Source: Lewinellaceae bacterium (lineage in GTDB: Bacteria > Bacteroidota > Bacteroidia > Chitinophagales > Saprospiraceae). Taken from it: a DNA stretch of 64,000 bases. Location of the stretch: contig JACJYG010000004.1 in NCBI GenBank assembly GCA_020636215.1, positions 992,001-1,056,000 on the forward strand, written 5' to 3'. The translations under genes and the position numbers were made by a program. The notes under the pieces were generated by a model. That model had not been told where the DNA came from. It made no database searches and worked only from the letters and a program-made list of their open reading frames with translations. Of this stretch, positions 34,163-42,725 are shown piece by piece; within the stretch, counting starts at the first letter, position 1, and every line of letters begins with the position of its first letter.

Positions 34163-36493
34163 TCAAAACTCAATGCGGTACGTAAGAATGGGAATCAAGC
34201 CCAATTGGTACTTTTTCACTATCTGGTTCTGCTGTGCGTCGTAATAGCTAAAGGCCAGGTTTTGTGCATTCGTCAGGTTCTGAATATCCAGGGCCAGGGT
34301 GGAATTGAATTTGCTGCGGTCCCATTTCCGGTAGAGGCGCAGGTCTGTACGAAAATAACCCTTTTGTTTTATCGAAAACGCCTCCTCCGTCTGATAAATG
34401 GTTTTCCCAGCCGCCGAAGAAGCGGTGGCATCGATGGGCGTATCCCGGAAACCACCGATGAAAGCAATGCGCCCGTTAAGGCCCCAGGCTCCTACCCGGC
34501 CATTTTCTTTTTGCCTTATCCACTCTTTTCCAGCCGTAATATTGGCGATGTAATTGCCGGCAAATCGGGTATTCCGCTCTACCCCATCGCTGCCTTTGTA
34601 TTTCGACTCGTAATAAGATCCACTGAACAGGAAAAAATAACCCCGGTTTAGGTATTGTTGGAGGGTAAGCTCCAGGCCGTAGTTGTCTCCAGCCCCATTG
34701 TTCGCGAGCGAATAGGCGGGCAAGCCTTCCAGCAGGTTGAGCGCCGAAAAGGAATTGGCCTCCTGGGCCGCCACAGGAACATCGAATAAGTGCTGGTAGA
34801 ATACTTCCACCTCCATGACACTTGACGTACTGAGCTCATTGCGATACCCCAGCACCAGGTGGTGGGCGCGGGTAAAACCCAATGGCTCCTTTACCCCTTC
34901 ATTAGAATCCGCAAAATATAGCTGTGGGGGCTGTAACTGGCTATGCAACCCATAAGCCAGGCTAACCTGCTGCCCATGATTCAGCTGCCACTCCAAGGAA
35001 AGGCGTGGTTCCAATGCGCTGCTGCCGGAGAAATCGAAGTACATCCAATGCAAGCCTGCATTCAGCCGCAAACGGTTGCCCAGTTTTGTACTCCAGTTGG
35101 CGTAAGGTTGCCACAGCAGGCCCCCGCCCGAACCAGCCACCAAAGTGTCCACACCATTATCTACCGACAACAGATCATATTCCTGTCGGGTGGCCATTAG
35201 TCCCAGGCGAAAACTGCTGCCGGAGCCCAGCTTGTACTGCAGCCAGCTGTGCAAGGACGCTCGTGCCTGTGTTTGCTCATCATCCTCCAGAAGCTTAAGG
35301 GTATAACTATCATCCAGCCGGCTACCAGTTCGGGTGCTGTTTACCGCAGAAACGGCCAGTACTGTTCGCCACAGGCCGCGCCGGCCTATTGGCCGGGTGT
35401 AAGTCATCCCGGCTGCCCCCATCTTGGAATGAAAAAGGATATCATAGCGGTCTTTGGCAAACTCCCACAGGCTACTATCCCGTTTGGCGCGAAACAGGTT
35501 TTCACTCAATCCACCCAGGCCAAAAAGGGTAAGACCGCCACCCTTCTTTCCGGGAAAGGATAAATGAAAAGACAGATCCTGGAAATTGATCTCCTCATCT
35601 CCAAATTCCAGGCCCATCTTTGTAAGCAGCCCTACCGTGGAGTAGCGATAGTTAGCCAGATAGGAAGCACCTCCCGGACGGGAGAGCGGCCCTTCCGCCG
35701 CCAGATCGATACCGATGAGGCCGGCCTGCAAGGTTTGCTCGTGTTGCTCGTTATTGCCGCGGCGCAGCCGCATGTCCAGTACGCCGCTCAGTACATTGCC
35801 AAAGGAGGCGGGAAAAGCGCCGGTATAAAGATGGGACGTCCCTAACATTTGCGCACTTAGTATGTTGACGCCGCCGCCATTTTGGGTGACCCGGTCACTA
35901 TAAGTGCCGGCATTAGGTGTGTGATTGGGGTTGACGATATCCACGCCTTCCAGGCGCCAGGCCAGGCCGTTTGGCGAATTACCCCTGATTACCAACCCAT
36001 TGGCCTGATCATTGTCGTTGACCACTCCGGCAAAAGCAGTGGACAGACGCGCCGGATCGAAGAATGTAGCGGGAAAACGCCGGGTTTCTTCCACCGTCAG
36101 CGTCTTCACACTCAACGGATGAGGAACCCGAATGTCACTGCGGGAAGCAGCAATCTCCACCGCCTCCAGTTGACTGGTGCTTTCCTGTAATTCCAGTTGC
36201 AGCACGGTTTCCCGGCCCGACTCAACGAGTATCTCCTGAAGCAGCAGGCTTTCATACCCCAGGTAACGCACTTCTACCTGATATCGCCCGACAGGGACGG
36301 CGTCGAGGCGGAAGCGCCCCAAAGAATCGGATACCGCGCCCAAATCGGCGCCGGGCAGTTGCACCGTCGCTCCCACCAGCGGCTGCCGGGTATCCGCATC
36401 GATCAAAAGGCCCCGAATGGTTTGAGTTGGCGCCTGGGCAAACAGGGATAATTGGGTTGCCAGTAGCAGGCAAAGGGTCGTCAGTAGCCTCAT
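34163..36493 (-). CDS. TonB-dependent outer-membrane receptor
   Basis: 776 residues with signal peptide (RLLTTLCLLLATQLSLFAQ). A carboxypeptidase-regulatory-like domain lies at ~25-105 (TIRGLLIDADTRQPLVGATV), the plug at ~120-240 (VIRGNSPNGLAWRLEGVDIVNP), and the rest is a beta-barrel ending in an aromatic terminal residue (ILTYRIEF). No SusD partner is adjacent, so it is not a classical SusCD polysaccharide transporter; siderophore, vitamin or peptide uptake are alternatives. It is convergent with the DNA ligase (31 bp between stops). Confidence 0.9.
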   Translation of the reverse strand: MRLLTTLCLLLATQLSLFAQAPTQTIRGLLIDADTRQPLVGATVQLPGADLGAVSDSLGRFRLDAVPVGRYQVEVRYLGYESLLLQEILVESGRETVLQLELQESTSQLEAVEIAASRSDIRVPHPLSVKTLTVEETRRFPATFFDPARLSTAFAGVVNDNDQANGLVIRGNSPNGLAWRLEGVDIVNPNHTPNAGTYSDRVTQNGGGVNILSAQMLGTSHLYTGAFPASFGNVLSGVLDMRLRRGNNEQHEQTLQAGLIGIDLAAEGPLSRPGGASYLANYRYSTVGLLTKMGLEFGDEEINFQDLSFHLSFPGKKGGGLTLFGLGGLSENLFRAKRDSSLWEFAKDRYDILFHSKMGAAGMTYTRPIGRRGLWRTVLAVSAVNSTRTGSRLDDSYTLKLLEDDEQTQARASLHSWLQYKLGSGSSFRLGLMATRQEYDLLSVDNGVDTLVAGSGGGLLWQPYANWSTKLGNRLRLNAGLHWMYFDFSGSSALEPRLSLEWQLNHGQQVSLAYGLHSQLQPPQLYFADSNEGVKEPLGFTRAHHLVLGYRNELSTSSVMEVEVFYQHLFDVPVAAQEANSFSALNLLEGLPAYSLANNGAGDNYGLELTLQQYLNRGYFFLFSGSYYESKYKGSDGVERNTRFAGNYIANITAGKEWIRQKENGRVGAWGLNGRIAFIGGFRDTPIDATASSAAGKTIYQTEEAFSIKQKGYFRTDLRLYRKWDRSKFNSTLALDIQNLTNAQNLAFSYYDAQQNQIVKKYQLGLIPILTYRIEF

Positions 36494-36549
36494 ATGCTTT
36501 CGCTTTACAAACTAAAAAAAAGGGGAAATAGGTGAGCTTATTGGGGCAG

Positions 36550-36557
36550 CAAAGGTA
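36550..36557 (-). promoter_or_regulatory. TAnnTTTG -7 element upstream of the TonB receptor gene
   Basis: Minus-strand TACCTTTG fits the consensus exactly, 57 nt before the ATG at 36493, implying a leader of ~50 nt. No -33 TTTG is obvious. Confidence 0.45.
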
Positions 36558-36589
36558 GGGATAAATGGCTTTATTATCTGTTTAGAGAT

Positions 36590-36740
36590 TCTATGGATAC
36601 TCCTTTTTGACCCGTACGGCCCAAAAAGGATGCTATTGATGCTATGGATCTTCGGATGAAGCATAGCCAAAGTATCAATAGCAACAACCGCCCGCAGGGC
36701 GTAGCATCAATCCCACCCGTATGGGCAGGATGAGCATCAA
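36590..36740. repeat. Hairpins with GATGCTAT/GATACT motifs
   Basis: Contains CCTTTTTG/CAAAAAGG (36602-36629) and GCTATG/CATAGC (36641-36667) inverted repeats, a CCCGTACGG core and CGCCCGCAGGGCG, mixed with GATGCT, AGTATC and AGCATC units. Resembles 26600-26720. Confidence 0.45.
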
Positions 36741-36769
36741 ATTGGGGTCAATATTGGAATATAACCCAT

Positions 36770-37822
36770 TCACAACCCCAGCACCCGCCGGTTGCCCGCC
36801 TCATCCACTCCGCCGCCGGCGAAGTCATCGAAGGCTTTTTGAGTGACCTGAATGATGTGTTCCTCAATGAAAGGAGCCCCCTCCCGGGCGCCTTGCTCGG
36901 GGCTCTTTATGCAACATTCCCACTCCAGCACCGCCCAGCTTCCGTAGTCGTATTCGGAGAGCTTACTGAAAATAGCGCTGAAATCCACCTGCCCATCTCC
37001 GAGAGAGCGGAAACGGCCGGCGCGTTTGAGCCAGGGCTGGAAAGCGCCGTAAACACCCTGCTTACCCGTAGGGTTAAATTCTGCATCCTTGACGTGAAAA
37101 GCCTTGATGCGCTCGTGGTAGAAATCGATAAATTGCACGTAATCCAGGCATTGCAGAACGAAATGGCTGGGATCGTAATTGATGCAGGCCCGGGGGTGGC
37201 CGTCCAGGGCTTCCAGGAATTGTTCAAAGGAGTCGCCGTCGTGAATGTCTTCTCCTGGATGAAGTTCATAACAAACATCTACACCATATTCCTCAAACTT
37301 GTCCAGAATGGGCCGCCATCGCCGGGCCAATTCCTCGAACCCCATTTCTACCAGTCCGGAAGGCCGCTGCGGCCAGGGATACATAAAGGGCCAGAGCAGA
37401 GCGCCGGAAAAGGTGACGTGCGCGTCCAATCCCAAATTCCGGCTGGCCTGGGCGGCCCACTTCAATTGTTGTACAGCCCATTCGGTTCGGGCCTTGGGGT
37501 TGCCGCGGTATTGCTCCGGAGCGAAGCCGTCAAACAAGGTATCGTAGGCAGGATGGACCGCTACGAGCTGCCCCTGCAAATGTGTGGACAATTCTGTGAT
37601 CTCCAGGCCGTAACCGGCGATCTTTCCTTGAAGGCCATCACAATATGCTTTGCTTTCAGCCGCCTGCTGCAGGTCGATCAGGCGGCTTTCCCAGGTGGGG
37701 ATCTGTACGCCTTTATAGCCCAAATCGGCCATATACCGACAGATGCTGTCCAAAGAATTGAAGGGCGGCTCCTCGCCCATAAATTGTGCCAGAAAAATGG
37801 CAGGGCCCTTGATGGTTTTCAT
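36770..37822 (-). CDS. Sugar phosphate isomerase/epimerase family protein (TIM barrel)
   Basis: 350 residues from the ATG at 37822; the longer upstream frame is low-complexity and unlike the family. The xylose-isomerase-like barrel opens with TIKGPAIFLAQFMGEEPPF. Metal-ligand motifs are VCYELHPGEDIHDG, ACINYDPSHFVLQ, AFHVKDAEF and VLEWECCIKSPEQG. The last is typical of enzymes found with Gfo/Idh/MocA oxidoreductases in inositol or keto-sugar catabolism. No signal peptide, so cytosolic. It stands alone between the TonB receptor and the DUF1761-like gene. Confidence 0.88.
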   Translation of the reverse strand: MKTIKGPAIFLAQFMGEEPPFNSLDSICRYMADLGYKGVQIPTWESRLIDLQQAAESKAYCDGLQGKIAGYGLEITELSTHLQGQLVAVHPAYDTLFDGFAPEQYRGNPKARTEWAVQQLKWAAQASRNLGLDAHVTFSGALLWPFMYPWPQRPSGLVEMGFEELARRWRPILDKFEEYGVDVCYELHPGEDIHDGDSFEQFLEALDGHPRACINYDPSHFVLQCLDYVQFIDFYHERIKAFHVKDAEFNPTGKQGVYGAFQPWLKRAGRFRSLGDGQVDFSAIFSKLSEYDYGSWAVLEWECCIKSPEQGAREGAPFIEEHIIQVTQKAFDDFAGGGVDEAGNRRVLGL

Positions 37823-37956
37823 AGTACCGGCTTTTCTGTTTCGACTGGCCGATAAATTAGAAAATTCCCGGCAGATCCCTGCCTTTTTAGTGAAATTATA
37901 CTGTGAAAATGTAGCACGCGGAAAATAGGCGCCGAAAATCTCTCGTACCCCTTCAA

Positions 37957-38000
37957 CTCCTAAACTTCTCAACTCCTCAACTTCTAAACTCTTAAACCTC
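37957..38000 (-). repeat. Degenerate 8-nt array after the DUF1761-like gene
   Basis: On the coding (minus) strand five units read AGTTTAGA-like/AGTTGAGG-like in series, starting about 11 nt past the stop. They are related to the GTTGAATG units seen after three plus-strand genes. Confidence 0.45.
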
Positions 38001-38010
38001 TCCTCTCACC

Positions 38011-38442
38011 CTACTCCAACCTCGGCGCTTCCTCATACTGCCGCCATGACCCCAGGATCAAGCCGGCAACTCCAAAGACCAGGGCATTGGCGCTCTCATC
38101 GATCAAGGCCAACTCCAGCGGCCGGATAGCCAGCATCTGAATAGTCATCAGGCTCACGATATTGAAAGCCAAACCGATAATCAGGCCAGCGATCATCCCT
38201 TCCCGTGCGGACTCGACCGTCATACGTCGGAACAACCAGGCCAGCAGATACATCGCCACTACTGAACCTAGTATACTGATGCCGAAAAACCAGGAAGTAT
38301 CAGAAGGCTGGAGGTAGGAATGCTCTATTTCTCTCAACGTTTTCCAACGTTCGGAAAACAGGCTGTACCACAATAAGGGAATGGCTTGTGATAAGATAAT
38401 ACTCAACCAAATAGCGTAATGATTGAATTTCAACTGTTTCAT
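38011..38442 (-). CDS. DUF1761-like small membrane protein
   Basis: 143 residues with four predicted helices. The N-terminal segment LSIILSQAIPLLWYSLFSERW fits the family's WYS-x-x-F motif. Function unknown. The gene is isolated, flanked by short tandem arrays on both sides. Confidence 0.6.
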   Translation of the reverse strand: MKQLKFNHYAIWLSIILSQAIPLLWYSLFSERWKTLREIEHSYLQPSDTSWFFGISILGSVVAMYLLAWLFRRMTVESAREGMIAGLIIGLAFNIVSLMTIQMLAIRPLELALIDESANALVFGVAGLILGSWRQYEEAPRLE

Positions 38443-38525
38443 GACTCCTTTTTATTACTATAACAGGAGCGGCCCAGGGCCATGTTCCCCCCAGGTGGGT
38501 AACATTTGTCAATGTGGATCAGGAA

Positions 38526-38715
38526 GATGCTATGGGATACTAGGGATACTATAGATACTGTGGATACTATAGATACTGTGGATACTATAGATACTGTGGA
38601 TACTGTGGATACTATAGATACTGTGGATACTATGGATACTGTGGATACTATGGATACTGTGGATACTATGGATACTGTGGATACTATGGATACTGTGGAT
38701 ACTGTAGATGCTAGG
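38526..38715. repeat. GATACT 9-nt tandem array
   Basis: Twenty exact-length 9-mers from 38536 to 38715, preceded by one unit (38526) offset by one base. The first six bases are constant (GATACT; GATGCT in the last) and the last three alternate, mostly GTG with ATA in the first half and GTG with ATG in the second. The array ends at the target duplication of the IS256-type element. Confidence 0.9.
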
Positions 38716-38788
38716 GGGATAGTTCAATCAAGTGTGTCTAAGGTTAATAATTAGGTTACCTTATCGGGAAGCTTTGCTTCCCTGGGAG

Positions 38789-38837
38789 GCGCTTCGCGCC
38801 GCTTGGAGGCCGTAGGCCGGAAAGCGGCGCGAAGCGC
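38789..38837. repeat. 16-bp perfect stem-loop at the 3' end of the IS transposase
   Basis: Arms 38789-38804 and 38822-38837 are exact reverse complements (GCGCTTCGCGCCGCTT), with a 17-nt loop that holds its own GGCC/GGCC hairpin. A second hairpin, GGGAAGC/GCTTCCC, lies just before. It starts right after the transposase stop and may block read-through. Confidence 0.7.
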
Positions 38838-38839
38838 GC

Positions 38840-40093
38840 TCATTTTTCTACCAAGTGCCGGGAGAACCGTTCGCCATACTTTTTGGCCAAGTCTCTCTGG
38901 ATGGCTTTCCATCCATAAGCACTCCTTTTCCAGGACTTCTCATTGTGCATCAGGCAGAGGTAGATTTGCTTGATGAGTGCTGTATCCGAGGCCCAAGCAG
39001 CTTTACCCTTGATGAGCTTGCGAATGATCCGATGCAGGGCTTCCACAGGGTTGGTTGTATAGATCATCCGGCGCAGCTCTTTGGGGTAATCCAGAAAGGC
39101 CATCAGCTCTTCCCAATCCTCTTCCCAACTCGCTATGAGGCGGCCGTATTTGCTGCCCCAGGCCACTGTAAATGCCTCCATCGCAGTTCTAGCTGCTTCC
39201 CTTGTGGTAGCCGTGTAGATAGTACGTAACCCCTTGCGTACGGCCTTGCTATCCTTGTCATCAACAAAACGAGTTGAGCTACGCACTTTATGCACGATAC
39301 ACTTCTGGATAACGGACAAGGGATATACCTCTGAGATGGCTTCGCTAAAACCAGACAAGTCATCGGTACAGAAGATCAAAACGTCTTCCACGCCCCGCTC
39401 TTTCAAATCTTCCAAAACCAGGCCCCAACGGCTGGCGCCCTCGCTTTCATTGACGTACAAGCCAAGTAAGTCGCGCTGGCCCTCGGCATCGATTCCGTAT
39501 ACGGTGTAGAAAGCCCGGCTACTATACTGGCCCTCGTAGCGTACTTTAAAATGCACCGCATCTAAATATATGACCGCATACAAAGAGCGCAAACGCCGCG
39601 TTCGCCACGCTTGGATCTCGGGCAGCACTTTGTCGGTAATGGCCGAGATCTTACCCGCCGAGACGGATAGCCCATAAAGCTTCCCCAACAGCCGCCGTAC
39701 ATCCTCCACCGAGTTGCCTTGCGCGTACAAAGCGATGACCTGCTCGTCTACCCCACTGGACAACTCTCGTTGCCCCTTTTCAACCAACTCCGGTTCGAAG
39801 TCCGCATTGCGGTCCCGGGGTGTGCGAATCGATAGAGGGCCTGCCGCCGAGAGAAGCTCCTTTGCTGTGTAGCCGTTACGCTTGTTCTCCCGGTTCGAGG
39901 CGCGTTCTTCATCCATAAAATCCTCCACTTCTCCTTCCAGCATCTTGTTGACCATAGACTGTAACAGTTCGCTGAAAACGCTTCCTTCGCTCAGCAGCGG
40001 CTTTTTCGAATACAGGTGCGCCACCATCCGTTCCCGTAGCTCCGCGTCCGGTATCAAGTCGGCTAGGGAGTCTTTCTTTTTTTTCTTCGTCAT
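38840..40093 (-). CDS. IS256 family transposase
   Basis: 417 residues from the ATG at 40093 (MTKKKKK). An upstream GTG at 40129 lies within the terminal inverted repeat and is unlikely. The DDE triad is intact: Asp178 (YLDAVHFKV), Asp244 (FCTDDLSGF) and Glu351 (TTNPVEALHR). The C-terminal region has the family's GWKAIQRDLAKKYGERF. Length is typical. It catalyses cut-out/copy-out transposition of the surrounding element. Confidence 0.95.
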   Translation of the reverse strand: MTKKKKKDSLADLIPDAELRERMVAHLYSKKPLLSEGSVFSELLQSMVNKMLEGEVEDFMDEERASNRENKRNGYTAKELLSAAGPLSIRTPRDRNADFEPELVEKGQRELSSGVDEQVIALYAQGNSVEDVRRLLGKLYGLSVSAGKISAITDKVLPEIQAWRTRRLRSLYAVIYLDAVHFKVRYEGQYSSRAFYTVYGIDAEGQRDLLGLYVNESEGASRWGLVLEDLKERGVEDVLIFCTDDLSGFSEAISEVYPLSVIQKCIVHKVRSSTRFVDDKDSKAVRKGLRTIYTATTREAARTAMEAFTVAWGSKYGRLIASWEEDWEELMAFLDYPKELRRMIYTTNPVEALHRIIRKLIKGKAAWASDTALIKQIYLCLMHNEKSWKRSAYGWKAIQRDLAKKYGERFSRHLVEK

Positions 40094-40158
40094 AAGTTTT
40101 GTGTCTTGTGCGTTAAGATACGCAGACACACTTTAATGAACAGTCTCATGCTAGGGGA

Positions 40159-40419
40159 GACACACAAGACCTACCAGACCTACCAGACACACCAGACATA
40201 CCAGACACACCAGACGTACCAGACCTACCAGACACACCAGACACACCAGACCTACCAGACCTACCAGACACACCAGACCTACCAGACGTACCAGACGTAC
40301 CAGACACACCAGACGTACCAGACGTACCAGACACACCAGACGTACCAGACGTACCAGACACACCAGACGTACCAGACCTACCAGACACACCAGACCTACC
40401 AGACGTACAAGACACACCA
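40159..40419. repeat. 29-unit GACnnACCA tandem array
   Basis: Exactly 29 x 9 bp. The frame GAC-nn-ACCA is constant (three units end in ACAA or similar) and variation is limited to the two central bases, which are AC, CT, GT or, once, AT. A GT-GT-AC triplet (27 bp) is itself repeated three times. It starts 2 bp after the IS target duplication, ends 22 bp before the stop of the next gene and is not convincingly coding. Confidence 0.92.
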
Positions 40420-40440
40420 GCCCCTTCCACGAATGATCAA

Positions 40441-42300
40441 TTACTGAACAATCACCGATTGCGTGTACCGAGCCTTGCCGTCGGACACCTGAATCAAATA
40501 GGCGCCAGAAGGCAGGTTCGCCACATCAATCTCGATATTTTCCTGCTTCAAACGGCCAAAGTCACGCGAGTAAACCACCTGGCCAAGGGTGTTGACCAAA
40601 CGGATGTGGAGATACTTGGCTTCTTCCTGCAATTCAATGTCAACGTTCAATAAGCCCTTGGCAGGGTTTGGAAATACCTTTACACCCGCCTGGAGGGCCT
40701 GTTCATCTGTAGCCACCAGGCCACAGGTGACACAGAAATCAAAGCAGTAAAAGGGCGTAGAAACGGCTTCGTCGCCCAGTACAAGGATGCGATTGAAACT
40801 ACCGGCGCCATTTTCAATACCACAATCCGCCGTGACGTTTTTTTCCTCCTGTCCAATGGCGTTGCCGTTAATGAATTGGTACTGTACCTCCGTTCCCGGC
40901 GCCAACAGCGTCGTGTATGACCAGGTGCCATCACCGTTGTCGGCCATCGGCGTTGCCGCCGGATCCCAGCCCTGAAAGCTGCCGGCAAGGTGTACGCCTT
41001 CGGGGCTGACAGCCCCCCACTCGGCTACTTTTGCCATGTCGACGTTGAAAGTCACACTTACCGCGGGACAGTTCGTGCACCGGTCAAAGCAAACCGGATC
41101 AAGCGTCACATCCTCAATTTCAAGATTGATCAGTGGGCGGATATTGAAACCGAAACCGGAGGGCAGGCCGCATTCATCCGGCACGCTCTCAATATTGGCG
41201 GGATCAATATCACCATTGACAAAAGCGTAGCCGATGGTGTCCAGGGTGGCCAGGCTAATAGTAGCTGACCAGACGCCGTCTCCATCCTCATCAGCCATGG
41301 GTACGGCCAACACTTCATTCACATCGGTGGCGCCCGGAGCGGCATATACCATAGTTACCCCCCCAGCGGAAACAGATTCCATTTCCATATTGACGCTGAA
41401 AGTGAGGCTGATCTGGGGTAAAGGGTTGAGCGAAATCGTAAAATCGAAGCCTTCACTGCCCTCGGCATTATCCCAAATGAGGTAGTAGGTGAGGCCGGAA
41501 AAAACGAGTACATCGAGGTCTGCGCCCAGGCCGGCGCCAGGGCCGGCGGTACAGCTATTGGCGCTGTTCAGCGCAAAATCGACGATCTGCATGTCGCCGG
41601 TACAACCAGCTGGGGATACCGCCAGGATCAGCCGGTTGTCAGCGGGGCTGTCGCAGGAATTGATATTTAGAACGCCATCCGCTACAGGAGTATAAGCATA
41701 CCATAGTTCGCCGGTAGCGCCGGCAAAAGTACCTCCATTATTGGCAGGAATTGCATCTACCGTGTAGGCCCCGTCGGTAATTTCAATGGCCGTCCCAAGG
41801 GTATACCCCAATGGCGGAGGGGCCGGCGGTGTATAAGTTACCAGCACGTTAGTTTCCAGTCGCAGCTCCTGGCAGGCGTTATAGCTCAACATAACTGTCG
41901 GGATCGCCAGCGGACAACTGAAACTGCCTCCAAAAGGGATAACGACATCCGGATTCGAGGTGTCATTGTTGCAGATCACCACCCCAATTGCCCCGGCATC
42001 CTGCGCCGCAAAGGCTTTCGCCTGGAAGGTACAATCCCCACGGTCGATCAAAGCCACTGCCCCACTCACATCGCTGGCAATTGGCGCACAGGCTGTAGAG
42101 GAGCCATCTGCATCCTCCACCTCCGCCAACTGGCCGGAAAAGCCAATAGCTTGTGGGCTAAAGGTAGCAGATGTATGGTTGTAGACGCCCGCCACACTCG
42201 CCGGAGCAGTCACTTCAAAGGTTTGGGCCATGGTAGGCGTCAAAGTGGCGCCCAGGGCTAATGCCAGGGTAAGAAGACGAAATGTGGTGGGCGTTTTCAT
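40441..42300 (-). CDS. Secreted PA-domain protein with T9SS type A sorting domain
   Basis: 619 residues from ATG 42300 (signal TTFRLLTLALALGATLTPTMAQ). Residues ~60-160 form a protease-associated domain (GAVALIDRGDCTFQAKAF, then QDAGAIGVVICNN). A beta-sandwich domain follows (ELWYAYTPVADGVLNINSC, LTYYLIWDNAEG), then two starch-binding or CBM-like beta domains (SVTFNVDMAKVAEWGAVS, SLTFSVNMEMESVSAGG) and the sorting domain (VKVFPNPAKGLLNV to the end). It is the smallest of a four-gene paralogous cluster. No catalytic residues are visible, so a binding role is likely. Confidence 0.85.
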   Translation of the reverse strand: MKTPTTFRLLTLALALGATLTPTMAQTFEVTAPASVAGVYNHTSATFSPQAIGFSGQLAEVEDADGSSTACAPIASDVSGAVALIDRGDCTFQAKAFAAQDAGAIGVVICNNDTSNPDVVIPFGGSFSCPLAIPTVMLSYNACQELRLETNVLVTYTPPAPPPLGYTLGTAIEITDGAYTVDAIPANNGGTFAGATGELWYAYTPVADGVLNINSCDSPADNRLILAVSPAGCTGDMQIVDFALNSANSCTAGPGAGLGADLDVLVFSGLTYYLIWDNAEGSEGFDFTISLNPLPQISLTFSVNMEMESVSAGGVTMVYAAPGATDVNEVLAVPMADEDGDGVWSATISLATLDTIGYAFVNGDIDPANIESVPDECGLPSGFGFNIRPLINLEIEDVTLDPVCFDRCTNCPAVSVTFNVDMAKVAEWGAVSPEGVHLAGSFQGWDPAATPMADNGDGTWSYTTLLAPGTEVQYQFINGNAIGQEEKNVTADCGIENGAGSFNRILVLGDEAVSTPFYCFDFCVTCGLVATDEQALQAGVKVFPNPAKGLLNVDIELQEEAKYLHIRLVNTLGQVVYSRDFGRLKQENIEIDVANLPSGAYLIQVSDGKARYTQSVIVQ

Positions 42301-42493
42301 TATAAAAAGGATTTCGAAATTCGATAACGTCAAAGATTAAAAATTTGTAGCACCTTTACCAGGGATCAGCCTTATTGGTTTTAGCGAAGCCAAGGTGGAA
42401 AAAACCTTCCAGCCTGTGAAATAGCGAAGCATTTATTTTACAGGATGGAAAGTCAACATTGTCGGGGTGAAGTGAAGAGGCCACTGGAAGTCC

Positions 42494-42599
42494 AATGTCG
42501 TCAACTTAAGATTTTCATAGCAGGCCTGTCAGCGGCTGACTCGCCCAGGAGAAGAACCAGGTTTAGCCAGCCGCTGACAGCCTTAAGTTGACGACATTA
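42494..42599. mobile_element. MITE-like element with 17-bp perfect inverted ends and 12-bp flanking direct repeats
   Basis: AATGTCGTCAACTTAAG at 42494-42510 is the exact reverse complement of 42582-42598. CTGTCAGCGGCTG and CAGCCGCTGACAG inside extend the palindrome. CACTGGAAGTCC lies directly outside on both sides (42482-42493, 42600-42611), a 12-bp duplication of the size typical of IS4/IS231-family elements. It is non-coding and about 106 bp long, in the 425-bp spacer between two T9SS genes. Confidence 0.65.
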
Positions 42600-42652
42600 C
42601 ACTGGAAGTCCTGACTTGAGCGGAACCGAAGCCAACACCCCCAAAAGCCAAA

Positions 42653-42680
42653 GCGCCTTCCCCCCAAAGGAGAAAGGCGC
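42653..42680 (-). terminator. Likely terminator of the large T9SS gene 42726-46196
   Basis: Stem GCGCCTT/AAGGCGC with a 14-nt loop; on the minus strand it is followed by TTTGGCTTTT. A homologous but stronger hairpin follows the paralogous gene at 46405-46446. Confidence 0.45.
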
Positions 42681-42725
42681 CCGGCTGTTTATCGCTCGGC
42701 GGCTAAAGCCACCCTAACGGTAATT

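Larger units (their letters stand above)
38718..40147 (-). mobile_element. IS256-family insertion sequence with flanking target duplication
   Basis: The element carries a single transposase gene. The left end (38718-38739) and the reverse complement of the right end (40124-40147) match at about 18 of 22 positions, including the inner AAGTGTGTCT on both. ATGCTAGGGG occurs directly outside each end (38708-38717 and 40148-40157), the size expected for an IS256-family target duplication (8-9 bp, here up to 10 by chance extension). Complete structure and an intact transposase suggest it is recent. Confidence 0.88.

Noticed and set aside
38506..38754. Open frames through the GATACT array (MD-TVDT or SIHSIHS repeats)
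   Set aside because: The frames only translate the 9-nt array and have no start context, signal or family; several frames in both directions are open for the same reason.
40094..40129. Transposase start at the GTG 40129
   Set aside because: It lies within the terminal inverted repeat. The ATG at 40093 gives a normal family length.
40159..40419. Possible CRISPR array
   Set aside because: Units are contiguous 9-mers with no spacers and no cas genes nearby.
40106..40447. Open frames through the GACnnACCA array (QTYQTHQ, SGVSGTSG or LVCLVRL repeats)
   Set aside because: Translation of a 9-nt repeat leaves all frames open. No gene-like sequence lies outside the array.
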